Assembly (NCBI GenBank): GCA_038254365.1
Contig: JBBSGI010000003.1
Coordinates: 37,483 to 101,482 of the forward strand
Length of the DNA stretch: 64,000 nucleotides
Source: JAWWPG01 sp038254365
GTDB taxonomy: Bacteria; Actinomycetota; Actinomycetes; Propionibacteriales; Nocardioidaceae
Direction: 5' to 3'
Under the pieces are notes generated by a model. It was not told the origin of the DNA, ran no database searches, and saw only the letters and a program-made list of their open reading frames with translations. The position numbers were made by a program, and so were the translations under genes. Positions 42,084 through 50,317 of the stretch are shown in pieces. Every line of letters starts with the position of its first letter. The first letter of the stretch is position 1.

Positions 42084-42107
42084 TTAGGTTAGCCTTACCA
42101 ATATCCT
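42084..42107 (+). promoter_or_regulatory. DtxR/IdeR iron box overlapping the ZIP transporter promoter
   Basis: TTAGGTTAGCCTTACCAAT (42084-42102) matches 16 of 19 positions of the DtxR/IdeR consensus (TTAGGTTAGSCTAACCTAA). Its end overlaps a -10-like TATCCT at 42102-42107, placing transcription start near 42114. AAGGGGAACT then precedes the ATG at 42132. Such placement predicts metal-dependent repression. Confidence 0.75.
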
Positions 42108-42131
42108 ATCGCTCGACGACCAAGGGGAACT

Positions 42132-43007
42132 ATGAGCCTCTCGACCACCGTCCTCCTGGGTTTCATCGCGGGTGTCACCATCTTGATCGGACTGCCGGTC
42201 GGTCGGCTGCAATACCTCAAGCCGGAGCTGCGCGTCTTCCTCAACGCCTGCGCCATCGGGATCCTGCTCTTCCTCTTCTGGGACGTCCTGGCGGGAGCCT
42301 GGGAGCCGATCGACCAGGCCCTGACCCGGTACAACGAGGACGGCGGCGGCTTGTCCTCCGCCCTCGGCTATGGAGCGTTGTTCGCTGTCGGTCTGTCGGT
42401 CGGGCTGCTGTCCTTGGTCTGGTACGAGTCCTGGATGCGCGGGCGGATGCGTGGCGCGGTCACCATCTCGCCAAGCGGGCCGGGCGCGATGAGCGCTACC
42501 GAGCAGACCAGGCTAAGTGCGAGAGAGATGTCCCCTGCCCGCCGGTTGGCCCTCCTGATCGCGGTTGGCATCGGTCTGCACAACTTCGCCGAGGGCCTGG
42601 CGATCGGACAGTCGGCGGCCTCGGACAAGATCAGCCTTGCCCTCATGCTTGTCATCGGTTTCGCGCTGCACAACGCGACCGAGGGGTTCGGCATCGTGGC
42701 GCCGCTCGCGGGGGAGAGCGACAGCGAGGGACGGCCGAGCCGGCCGTCGTGGGGCTTCCTGCTCGCGATGGGCGCCATTGCCGGTGGCCCGACGCTCTTC
42801 GGCACCGTCGTGGGTCATGGGTTCACCAGCGAGCCCGTGAGCGTCATCTTTCTCACGCTCGCGGCCGGGTCTATCCTGTACGTCGTCACGCAACTGCTTG
42901 CCGTCGCGTCTAAGGCGCGACGCCCGACCCTGCTCGCCTACGGCCTGCTGATCGGCCTGGTCGCCGGCTTCCTCACCGATGCCATCGTGACGGCTGCCGG
43001 CGCCTGA
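42132..43007 (+). CDS. ZIP-family metal transporter
   Basis: A 291-residue membrane protein with about eight spans. TM4-5 carry the metal path motifs GIGLHNFAEGLAIGQSAA (HNxxEG) and GFALHNATEGFGIVAPL (HNxxEG) typical of the ZIP family of zinc, iron and manganese importers. The loop between TM3 and TM4 (MRGRMRGAVTISPSGPGAMSATEQTRLSA) lacks the usual His cluster. The iron box in its promoter suggests import of iron or manganese under iron limitation. Upstream folP2 stops 77 bases away, so it has its own promoter. Confidence 0.9.
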   Translation: MSLSTTVLLGFIAGVTILIGLPVGRLQYLKPELRVFLNACAIGILLFLFWDVLAGAWEPIDQALTRYNEDGGGLSSALGYGALFAVGLSVGLLSLVWYESWMRGRMRGAVTISPSGPGAMSATEQTRLSAREMSPARRLALLIAVGIGLHNFAEGLAIGQSAASDKISLALMLVIGFALHNATEGFGIVAPLAGESDSEGRPSRPSWGFLLAMGAIAGGPTLFGTVVGHGFTSEPVSVIFLTLAAGSILYVVTQLLAVASKARRPTLLAYGLLIGLVAGFLTDAIVTAAGA

Positions 43008-43089
43008 TGGTCCTTCCGGTCCCGGGCCGGTGCTCGTACCTGCTCTGACACCGCCGACCGCCCGATGCCACGACCTGAACGGACCCAGC

Positions 43090-45549
43090 ATGGACTCCCT
43101 GCCCAGCCTCACTCGCGTCGAAGCCCAAGAGCGCGCCGCGCTCATCGAGGTCGAACGCTATGACATCGACGTCGACCTGACTGAGATGCTCGACGGCGCG
43201 GACTTCCGGGCGGTGTCGACAGTACGCTTCTCCTGCCGCACCCCCGGGGCGTCGACCTTCGTCGACGCGGCCCTGAACGTCGTGTCGGCGACTCTCAACG
43301 GCGACAGCCTCGGCCAGGACGAGGTCTCGGCGGGACGGATCCGGCTGAGCGACCTGGCCGAGGACAACGTTCTGGTTGTCGAGTCCGTGCAGTCCGACAC
43401 CGCCGCCGGGGAGTGGGTGCACCGGTCCGTGGATCCCTCCGACCAGGAGATCTACGTGTGGACCTCCTTCGAGCCGGACGACGCCCGGCGTGCGTGGGCC
43501 TGCTTCGACCAGCCCGACCTCAAGGCGCCGCACGGCTTCACCGTGCTGGCTCCGCCTACCTGGACGGTCGTGAGCAACAGCGGCGATCCGGTGATGTCCC
43601 CGGACGAGGGTGGTGGACGACGCTGGACGTTCCCCGACACGCCTCCGCTGTCGACGTACGTGCCGGTCATCACCGCTGGACCGTTCTACGAGATCCGTTC
43701 CGAGCGTGCTGGTTTCGACCTCGGCCTGCTCTGCCGCCAGTCGCTGGCGCCCTTCCTCGACCGCGACGCCGAGGAGCTCTTCGAGATCACCGGCCGAGGT
43801 CTGACGTTCTTCGGCGACCGCTTCGGCCTCGAGTTTCCGCAGCGCAAGTACGACCAGGTCTTCGTTCCGGACATGGGCGGGGCGATGGAGAACTTCGGCT
43901 GCGTGACGTGGTCCGACGCTTTCGTCTATCGCAGCGCTCCGACCTACACCGAGCGCGAGCAGCGGGCACTCGTGCTGCTGCACGAGATGGCGCACATGTG
44001 GTTCGGCGACATGGTAACCATGACCTGGTGGGAGGACCTCTGGCTCAACGAGGCCTTCGCCGAGTGGGCCTGCCACTGGGCGGCCGTCTCCGCGACGCGG
44101 TTCACGGACGCCTGGTCCGGCTTCCTTGCCGCCAGCAAGCTCTGGGGGTACGCCGCCGACATGGCACCCACGACACATCCGATCCGCCAACCCGTCGACG
44201 ACGTCGCGGCGGCAGCGGCGAGCTTCGACGGGATCACCTACCCCAAGGGCGCCAGCGTCCTGAAGCAGCTCTTCGCCTTCGTCGGTGAGGAGGCGTGCGT
44301 GGCAGGCCTGCGATCGTACTTCGCCAAGCATGCATGGGGAAACACCGGGCTCGAGGATCTGATGACAGAGCTTGGCGACGCGGCCGGCCGCGACCTTTCA
44401 GAGTGGACTCGCGGATGGCTCGACACCGCGGGCACCGACACTCTCCTCCTCGAGCCAGATCCGGCCGGGGGCAGCGTCCTCCGAGCCACCGGGCCGGACG
44501 GAGGGGCTGCTCGACCGCACCGGATCAGCCTCGGCGTCTACGACCGCTCGGACGACCACCTGGAGCGGCGCCGACTCATCAGCCTGGAAGTCTCGAGCGC
44601 CCGCACTCTCGTGCCCGACCTGGCGGGGGCCGAGTTGGTGCTCGTCAACGACGAGGACCTCACGTTCGCGTCCGTGCGCCCTGATGCGCCCACCCTTCAG
44701 CGCATGCTGACCTCCGCGTGCGACCTGCCGAGCGCGGTGTCCCGTGCGGTCGCGGTCACCACGGCGTGGGACATGCTGGTCAACGGCGAGCTACCGACCG
44801 CGGACTTCCTCACCTGCGTCTGTTCGGTGCTGCCGACCGAGTCGGTGGAGAGTGTCGTCGAGCCCTACTTCGACCTCGCCGTCAACGCCGCCGACAACTG
44901 GTCGCCTGATGACCGGCGCGACACGCTGCTCGCCCAGGTCGCCGAGACCTGCCTGACGCTCGCGCAACGGCCCGACCGCCGCCAGGTCGCCCTGCGGGCG
45001 CTCGCGAGAACGGCCGTCACGGATGAGCAGGTCGCGGAGCTCCTGGCGGCGATCGGAGACGATGTCGACCTGCGGTGGCGCGCCTTCGTCCGTCTTGCCG
45101 AGATCGGCTCCGTTGACGAGGCTGACGTGGACTCCCTCGCCGACCGCGACCCCGACCCCGACTCCTGGGTACGTGCGCTGACGGTCGACTCGGCTCGTCC
45201 GGAGCCCGCCAAGAAGGAGGCCACCTGGGACGCCATCGTCGTCGCCCACTCAGTGCCGATGGGCATGCTCAACGAGTTGGGCCGGGCATTCTGGCGCCGG
45301 TCCCAGGGCGAGCTGCTGGCGCCGTACGCCGCCCGCTACCTCGAGATCCTGCCGACCCTGCACCTGGCCGGGATGATTCCCGCCTTGGCGGTGTCGGGGA
45401 CGTTGTTCCCACGGGCCGGGGTCGGCGAGGAGTTTGCCGGCACTGCTGTCGCGGCAGCCGAGGCCGACGGCGTCAGCGCGATCGTCCGAAAACGGGTCAT
45501 TGAAAGCACCGACCGATTGCGGCGGATGCTGAGGGCGCGGTCGCTCTGA
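43090..45549 (+). CDS. pepN: Aminopeptidase N (M1 family metallopeptidase)
   Basis: An 819-residue zinc aminopeptidase. Substrate-anchor motif GGAMENFG lies near residue 264, zinc motif HEMAHMWFG at about 298 with the third ligand in NEAFAEW near 320; N-terminal beta saddle (ERYDIDVDLTEML) and a C-terminal helical ERAP-like domain (SAVSRAVAVTTAWDMLVNGELPTADFLTCV onward) complete the family architecture. It removes N-terminal residues from peptides in the cytoplasm. The frame is open from 43030, but ATG 43090 gives the family start. Confidence 0.94.
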   Translation: MDSLPSLTRVEAQERAALIEVERYDIDVDLTEMLDGADFRAVSTVRFSCRTPGASTFVDAALNVVSATLNGDSLGQDEVSAGRIRLSDLAEDNVLVVESVQSDTAAGEWVHRSVDPSDQEIYVWTSFEPDDARRAWACFDQPDLKAPHGFTVLAPPTWTVVSNSGDPVMSPDEGGGRRWTFPDTPPLSTYVPVITAGPFYEIRSERAGFDLGLLCRQSLAPFLDRDAEELFEITGRGLTFFGDRFGLEFPQRKYDQVFVPDMGGAMENFGCVTWSDAFVYRSAPTYTEREQRALVLLHEMAHMWFGDMVTMTWWEDLWLNEAFAEWACHWAAVSATRFTDAWSGFLAASKLWGYAADMAPTTHPIRQPVDDVAAAAASFDGITYPKGASVLKQLFAFVGEEACVAGLRSYFAKHAWGNTGLEDLMTELGDAAGRDLSEWTRGWLDTAGTDTLLLEPDPAGGSVLRATGPDGGAARPHRISLGVYDRSDDHLERRRLISLEVSSARTLVPDLAGAELVLVNDEDLTFASVRPDAPTLQRMLTSACDLPSAVSRAVAVTTAWDMLVNGELPTADFLTCVCSVLPTESVESVVEPYFDLAVNAADNWSPDDRRDTLLAQVAETCLTLAQRPDRRQVALRALARTAVTDEQVAELLAAIGDDVDLRWRAFVRLAEIGSVDEADVDSLADRDPDPDSWVRALTVDSARPEPAKKEATWDAIVVAHSVPMGMLNELGRAFWRRSQGELLAPYAARYLEILPTLHLAGMIPALAVSGTLFPRAGVGEEFAGTAVAAAEADGVSAIVRKRVIESTDRLRRMLRARSL

Positions 45550-45568
45550 CCCGAGTCATCGGCGTTGC

Positions 45569-46402
45569 TCACTCGCTGCGGTGAGGTTTACCTTGCGGTG
45601 CGACCTCGGAGGCGGCCGGCGGAGTACCGCGGAGCTGTTCGTCGCGTCCCTGCACGACGATGGCCACCGCCTCCGCCACGTCGTCGGTCAGGTGCAACAG
45701 GTCGAGGTCGGGCGCGCCGATCTTGCCGTCGGCCAGCACGACCTCCCGTAACCAGCCGAGCAGGCCGCCCCAGTACTGCGTCCCCATCAGCACCACCGGA
45801 AACGACGTCACCTTCTGGGTCTGCACCAACGTGACAGCCTCGAAGATCTCGTCGAAGGTGCCGAAGCCGCCCGGCAGCGAGATGAAGCCCTGGGCGTACT
45901 TCACGAACATCGTCTTGCGGGCGAAGAAGTACCGGAAGTTGATGCCGATGTCGACCCAGTCGTTCAGACCAGACTCGAAGGGCAGCTCGATGCCGAGCCC
46001 GACGGAAATCCCTCCGGCGAGCGACGCTCCCTTGTTGGCTGCCTCCATGGCGCCCGGTCCGCCGCCGGTGATCACGGCCAACCCCGCGTCAGCGAGGGCG
46101 GCGCCGAGCCGCTCGGCCAGGGCGTACTCGGGGTGGTCCGGCTTGGTGCGCGCCGACCCGAAGACCGAGACGGCCGGTCCGAGCTCGGCCAGTGCGCCGA
46201 ACCCCTCCACGAACTCCGCCTGGATGCGCAGCACGCGCCACGGGTCGGTGTGCACCCAGTCGCTGGGACCTCGGGAGTCGAGCAGCCGCTGGTCGGTGGT
46301 GGACGCCTCCATCTGTCCCCGCCGCATCACCACGGGTCCGCGATGTTGCTCGGGCAGCGGCGCCGGCTCCCGGCGTGCTTCGTCTCGTCCCTGCGGGCTC
46401 AT
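45569..46402 (-). CDS. TIGR00730-type Rossmann-fold protein (LOG family)
   Basis: A 277-residue protein with the lysine-decarboxylase-like fold of cytokinin riboside 5'-monophosphate phosphoribohydrolases: ITGGGPGAMEAANKGA near residue 120 and SLPGGFGTFDEIFEAVTLVQTQ near 180 (PGGxGTxxE). Rv1205, its M. tuberculosis counterpart in the same neighbourhood, is a LOG enzyme releasing cytokinin bases. The 80-residue N-terminal lead is longer than in short family members. The ATG overlaps the dapE stop as ATGA. Confidence 0.9.
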   Translation of the reverse strand: MSPQGRDEARREPAPLPEQHRGPVVMRRGQMEASTTDQRLLDSRGPSDWVHTDPWRVLRIQAEFVEGFGALAELGPAVSVFGSARTKPDHPEYALAERLGAALADAGLAVITGGGPGAMEAANKGASLAGGISVGLGIELPFESGLNDWVDIGINFRYFFARKTMFVKYAQGFISLPGGFGTFDEIFEAVTLVQTQKVTSFPVVLMGTQYWGGLLGWLREVVLADGKIGAPDLDLLHLTDDVAEAVAIVVQGRDEQLRGTPPAASEVAPQGKPHRSE

Positions 46403-47454
46403 GCCAGCCACGTCGTCATCTGCGCCAGGCAGGCGTGCAGCTGGGCGATCGGCACGTGCTCGTCCTGCTTGTGGGCGAGCTCGGGGTTGCCCGGACCGAA
46501 GTTGACCGCCGGCATGCCCATCTCGCTGAACCGCGCCACGTCGGTCCAGCCGAACTTCGGGTTGACCTCGCCCCCGACCGCCCGGACGAACGCCGCCGCC
46601 GCCGGCAGGTCGAGCCCGGGCAGTGCCCCGGGCGCGGAGTCGTTGACCCTGAGCTCGAAGCCGGCGAACACCTCGCGCAGGTGGGCTTCCGCCTCGTCGA
46701 TGGTCCGGTCCGGCGCGAAGCGGTGGTTGACCGTCACCGTGCAGGTGTCGGGCAGGACGTTTCCCGCCACTCCTCCGCTGACGCCGACCGCGTTCAGCCC
46801 TTCGTGGTAGGTCAGCCCGTCGATGGCCGGCCTCCGGGGCTCGTACGACGCCAGTCGGGCGAGCACGTCTCGCGCCGCGTGGATGGCGTTGACCCCGTTC
46901 CACGACCTCGCGGCGTGGGCGCGCAGGCCGCGGGTGGTGACGTCGGCCGTGATCGAGCCCTGACACCCGGCCTCGATCATCGCGTTGGACGGCTCCATGA
47001 CGACGGCGAAGTCCCCGGCGAGCATCTCCGGCCGGGTCGCGAGGATCAAGGTGATGCCGTTCCGTTCCGCCTCGACCTCTTCGCACTCGTAGAACACGTA
47101 GGTGATGTCACGGTTGGGCCGGTCCAGGGCGCCGGCGAGCGACAGCGCGACGGCGACCCCGCCCTTCATGTCGCAGGTGCCCAGACCGTGCAGGCTGGTG
47201 CCGTCGTTGCGCACCGGCAGGTTGTCGTTGAGCGGCACGGTGTCGACGTGTCCGGCAACCACCACACGCTCCGGCCGGCCGAGCGCCGTACGTGCGACAA
47301 GCGAGTTCTGGTGTCGCCAGAGCTCGAGCCAACTGACCTTGCTGAGCGCCTCCTGGACGGCGTCGATGATCGGCGCCTCGTTTCCGCTCACCGACTCGAT
47401 GTCGACGAGTGCGGTGGTCAGCCTGACGACGTCCTGACCAAGATCGAGCGTCAT
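46399..47454 (-). CDS. dapE: Succinyl-diaminopimelate desuccinylase
   Basis: A 351-residue M20-type dizinc hydrolase: VVAGHVDTVPLNDNLP (first His-x-Asp), LGTCDMKGGVAVALSLAG (bridging Asp), YECEEVEAERNGI (catalytic Glu pair), then the dimerisation domain starting ITADVTTRGLRAHAARSWNGVNAIHAA. It makes LL-diaminopimelate and succinate in lysine and peptidoglycan-precursor synthesis, working with dapD and dapC nearby. Translationally coupled at both ends: ATGA with the upstream VOC gene and with the downstream LOG gene. Confidence 0.92.
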   Translation of the reverse strand: MTLDLGQDVVRLTTALVDIESVSGNEAPIIDAVQEALSKVSWLELWRHQNSLVARTALGRPERVVVAGHVDTVPLNDNLPVRNDGTSLHGLGTCDMKGGVAVALSLAGALDRPNRDITYVFYECEEVEAERNGITLILATRPEMLAGDFAVVMEPSNAMIEAGCQGSITADVTTRGLRAHAARSWNGVNAIHAARDVLARLASYEPRRPAIDGLTYHEGLNAVGVSGGVAGNVLPDTCTVTVNHRFAPDRTIDEAEAHLREVFAGFELRVNDSAPGALPGLDLPAAAAFVRAVGGEVNPKFGWTDVARFSEMGMPAVNFGPGNPELAHKQDEHVPIAQLHACLAQMTTWLA

Positions 47455-48158
47455 GCTCGTGTCACGAAGGCGCAGAACTCGTTGCCCTCCGGGTCGGCCA
47501 TGATGGACCAGTCCTCATTGGGCACGGGTCCGCGCGACAGCATCGCGCCGGACGCCAGCAGGTCGTCGACGGAGTCGACGAGGACGGCCCAGTGGACCCG
47601 GTTCTTGACCACCTTGGGCTCAGGGACCGGCGCGAAGGTCCATCCGTCGAAGGGCAGCCCCGCAGCGTCCTCGAGCCACCACCAGTTCTTGTCCGGGCTA
47701 CCGCCGAGCTTCGCGCCGAAGACGTCGGCCCACCAGGACGCGATCTCGCGGGGCTCGACCGCGTCGACGGCGAGCTCGTAAAGGCGGTAGTCAGGCAGCC
47801 TGTCCGGGCTCCGGATGAACGCGCAGAACTCGCCACCCTCCGGGTCGGCCATCACGGTCCAGCCGCGGTCACCGGTCTGCGGCTCCAAGACTGTCGCGCC
47901 GAGCGCCACCAGCTCGTCGATCGCGGCGCAGTGCACGTCGATGTGGACCCGGTTCTTCGCGGTCTTCTGCTCCGCAACCACATTCATCCAGACCCGCTGG
48001 TTGGGCTGCTGACCTTTGAGCGACCCGGCGCCCCCGGGGCGGTCGTCGGGCACGAACTCGAGGCCCAGAGCCGCCGACCAGAACCTGCCCATCGACTCGC
48101 CGGCGCCCGAGTCGATGCAGAGGTCCTTGTATCGAGCGATGCCCATGCGCCCGATCAT
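47451..48158 (-). CDS. VOC-superfamily protein with two glyoxalase-like modules
   Basis: A 235-residue protein made of two tandem vicinal-oxygen-chelate modules: residues 1-115 (YKDLCIDSGAGESMGRFWSAALGLEFV ... NRVHIDVHC ... GDRGWTVMADPEGGEFCAF) and 120-235 (LYELAVDAVEPREIASWWADVFGAKLGG ... NRVHWAVLV ... NEDWSIMADPEGNEFCAF). The paired His/Glu positions in NRVHxxV and EFCAF could bind metal. Actinobacterial VOC pairs serve resistance or degradation roles; no substrate is readable. GGGGAG lies eight bases before the ATG at 48158. It is the first gene of a coupled trio with dapE and the LOG gene. Confidence 0.85.
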   Translation of the reverse strand: MIGRMGIARYKDLCIDSGAGESMGRFWSAALGLEFVPDDRPGGAGSLKGQQPNQRVWMNVVAEQKTAKNRVHIDVHCAAIDELVALGATVLEPQTGDRGWTVMADPEGGEFCAFIRSPDRLPDYRLYELAVDAVEPREIASWWADVFGAKLGGSPDKNWWWLEDAAGLPFDGWTFAPVPEPKVVKNRVHWAVLVDSVDDLLASGAMLSRGPVPNEDWSIMADPEGNEFCAFVTRA

Positions 48159-48290
48159 AGGTCCGGCTCCCCGCTGCCTCGGATCGCACACCTGCCTGCC
48201 CTGGTCGGATGGCTGACGACGCGGGCACTGAAGGAACCGCCCATCCTGTTCGGGTTGACGGGAGGCAGTGGCACTTCGACGGCTGATCGA

Positions 48291-48312
48291 CCCGGGTTAC
48301 CTCGCACCCGGG
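48291..48312. repeat. Inverted repeat upstream of dapD
   Basis: CCCGGGT (48291-48297) and ACCCGGG (48306-48312) flank 8 bases, 27 bases before the dapD -10 element, i.e. across the -35 area. It is placed like an operator for a repressor or activator of dapD; a fortuitous GC-rich repeat is possible. Confidence 0.4.
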
Positions 48313-48338
48313 ACCCCGACCCGATAGGCCCGACTGGG

Positions 48339-48344
48339 TAGCGT
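48339..48344 (+). promoter_or_regulatory. -10 element TAGCGT of dapD
   Basis: TAGCGT ends 6 bases before the GTG start at 48351, predicting a leaderless dapD transcript. Confidence 0.45.
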
Positions 48345-48350
48345 GGTGGG

Positions 48351-49289
48351 GTGACAGGATCTCGACCGGCGTGGGGCTTCGGCCTGGCCACGATCGACTT
48401 GGCGGAGGCCGTGCTCGACGTCTGGTTCCCGTCCCCGGCTCTCGGTCCGCCTCCCGACGACTACCACGTCCCCTCGGCGCTGGCCGCGCTCGAGGGTGCC
48501 GACGACGTACGGCGGGTGACCCGCACCGTGGTCCAAGTGGTCACTGACGACCTCGACGCGCCCCCCGCGAGTGCCCTCGACGGATGGCTTCGTCTGCACC
48601 TGCTCAGCCACCGCCTCGTCGTCCCGCAGGGGCAGAACCTCGAGGGCCTCTTCGGCTTGTTGACCAACGTGGTCTGGACAGACGGTGGCCCCTGCGCCGT
48701 GGACGACTTCGACGCCACCCGCCTCCGGGCGCTCGATGGTGGCCGGCAGCTGAACGTGCTCGGTGTCGATAAGTTCCCCAGGATGACCGACTACGTCGTG
48801 CCAAGCGCCGTCCGCATCGCCGACTGCAGTCGCGTCCGGCTCGGCGCCCACCTCGCTGCCGGTACGACCGTCATGCACGAGGGCTTCGTCAACTACAACG
48901 CGGGGACCCTTGGGGCATCGATGGTCGAGGGACGGATCAGCGCCGGGGTGGTGGTCGGTGACGGCAGCGACATCGGGGGCGGCGCGTCGATCATGGGCAC
49001 CCTGTCCGGAGGTGGGACCGAGGTTGTCTCGATCGGCCGCCGCTGTCTGCTCGGGGCCAACTCCGGGGTGGGCATCTCGTTGGGCGACGACTGCGTGGTC
49101 GCGGCCGGATGCTACGTGACGGCGGGCACCAAGCTGACGCTTGCCGACGGTTCTGTGGTCAAGGCTCGAGCGCTGTCCGGCCAGGCGAGTTGGCGGTTCT
49201 GGCAGAACAGCGTGACCGGCGTGGTCGAGGCGGTCCGGCGCCACGGGGCGGGAGCGGAGCTCAACGAGGCTCTGCATTCGGATGCGTAG
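48351..49289 (+). CDS. dapD: 2,3,4,5-tetrahydropyridine-2,6-dicarboxylate N-succinyltransferase
   Basis: A 312-residue actinobacterial-type DapD (Rv1201c is similar in length). N-terminal part AWGFGLATIDLAEAVLDVWFPSPAL; the C-terminal half is a left-handed parallel beta-helix of hexapeptide repeats (VRLGAHLAAGTTVMHEGFVNYNAGTLGASMVEGRISAGVVVGDGSDIGGGASIMGTL) with the catalytic MVEGRIS block. It transfers succinate from succinyl-CoA in lysine/DAP synthesis and acts as a trimer. The gene is divergent from the VOC-dapE-LOG unit and overlaps the next gene by 8 bases. Confidence 0.95.
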   Translation: MTGSRPAWGFGLATIDLAEAVLDVWFPSPALGPPPDDYHVPSALAALEGADDVRRVTRTVVQVVTDDLDAPPASALDGWLRLHLLSHRLVVPQGQNLEGLFGLLTNVVWTDGGPCAVDDFDATRLRALDGGRQLNVLGVDKFPRMTDYVVPSAVRIADCSRVRLGAHLAAGTTVMHEGFVNYNAGTLGASMVEGRISAGVVVGDGSDIGGGASIMGTLSGGGTEVVSIGRRCLLGANSGVGISLGDDCVVAAGCYVTAGTKLTLADGSVVKARALSGQASWRFWQNSVTGVVEAVRRHGAGAELNEALHSDA

Positions 49290-50253
49290 GGGCCTCGCGA
49301 CCCTGGCTGTTCTCGTCGTGCTGGGTGTCGTCGCGGCCGTGGTCTACTCCGCCGTCGAAGACACCCTGAGAGGGTTCGTCTCTCCGCAGGGCTGTACGGC
49401 AACAGTGGGTGGGCACACCGTGTCTCTGTCCACCAGCCAGGCCGAGAACGCCTCCTTGATCGCGGCCGTCGCCACCCGTCGGGGGCTGCCGGCTAGGGCC
49501 GTTTCCATCGCCCTCGCCGCCGCGTACCAGGAGTCGAAGCTGGAGAACGTCCGGTACGGCGACAGCGACTCGCTGGGCCTCTTCCAGCAGCGGCCAAGCC
49601 AGGGCTGGGGCACGTCGCGACAGATCATGAACCGCACCTACGCGACGAACGCCTTCTTCGACGCCCTGGTCAAGATCCCGGCGTACGCCACCATGGACAT
49701 CACCAAGGCGGCGCAGGAGGTGCAGCGGTCGGCCTACCCGTCGGCATACCGGGTGCACGAGCAGGACGCGCGTGCGCTGGCCAGCGCGCTCACCGGAAAC
49801 AGCGCGGCCGCGTTCTCCTGCGTGGTCGATGCCCAGACGCCGAGTCGACAACGCATGCAGGCCAACGGCCTCACCGCGCGTGCTAATGCCGTCCGGATGG
49901 CGATGCTCCGCGGGTACGGTGACCTGCCGCTCGGAGGCTTCGCCCCCGGCGGCGTCTCCACTGGCCACGTGCCCGGCTCCGCCCACTACGAGGGACGTGC
50001 CATCGACGTGTTCTTCCGGCCGATCAACTCCCAGAACACCATCCGGGGCTGGGCCCTCGCCCAATACCTGGTTGCGAACGCCGCCGGCTTGCACATCTCG
50101 CAGGTGATCTTCGATCGGCGGATCTGGACCGCCGGACCGGGCTCCGAACGGGGCTGGCACCCCTACCACGCGGCCGATGTCACCGGCGGCGAGAGCGCCG
50201 CGACCTTGGCCATCCTCGAGCATCGCGACCACGTCCACGTCGACGTCTGGTAA
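49282..50253 (+). CDS. Membrane-anchored protein with lytic-type and VanY-like regions
   Basis: A 323-residue protein. Residues 4-24 (GLATLAVLVVLGVVAAVVYSA) anchor it. The outer part begins with GLPARAVSIALAAAYQESKLENVRYGDSDSLGLFQQRPSQGWGT, which resembles lytic transglycosylase/goose-lysozyme-like folds with Glu in YQESKL, and ends with PGSAHYEGRAIDVFFRP and HRDHVHVDVW, close to D-alanyl carboxypeptidase/VanY-type zinc motifs. Proteins of this type are often labelled heavy metal transporter in databases, which the sequence does not support. A cell-wall role is inferred. It overlaps dapD by 8 bases. Confidence 0.7.
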   Translation: MRRGLATLAVLVVLGVVAAVVYSAVEDTLRGFVSPQGCTATVGGHTVSLSTSQAENASLIAAVATRRGLPARAVSIALAAAYQESKLENVRYGDSDSLGLFQQRPSQGWGTSRQIMNRTYATNAFFDALVKIPAYATMDITKAAQEVQRSAYPSAYRVHEQDARALASALTGNSAAAFSCVVDAQTPSRQRMQANGLTARANAVRMAMLRGYGDLPLGGFAPGGVSTGHVPGSAHYEGRAIDVFFRPINSQNTIRGWALAQYLVANAAGLHISQVIFDRRIWTAGPGSERGWHPYHAADVTGGESAATLAILEHRDHVHVDVW

Positions 50254-50317
50254 TCACGTCAGTAGGCGGTCCACCCACTGCAGGACCCGCGCTCCCGCGC
50301 TCCCAGCTCCCCCGGGA

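Noticed and set aside
49282..50253. Heavy metal transporter label often applied to this family
   Set aside because: One signal-anchor only, no metal-binding HMA motif and no channel; the soluble part looks like cell-wall enzyme folds.
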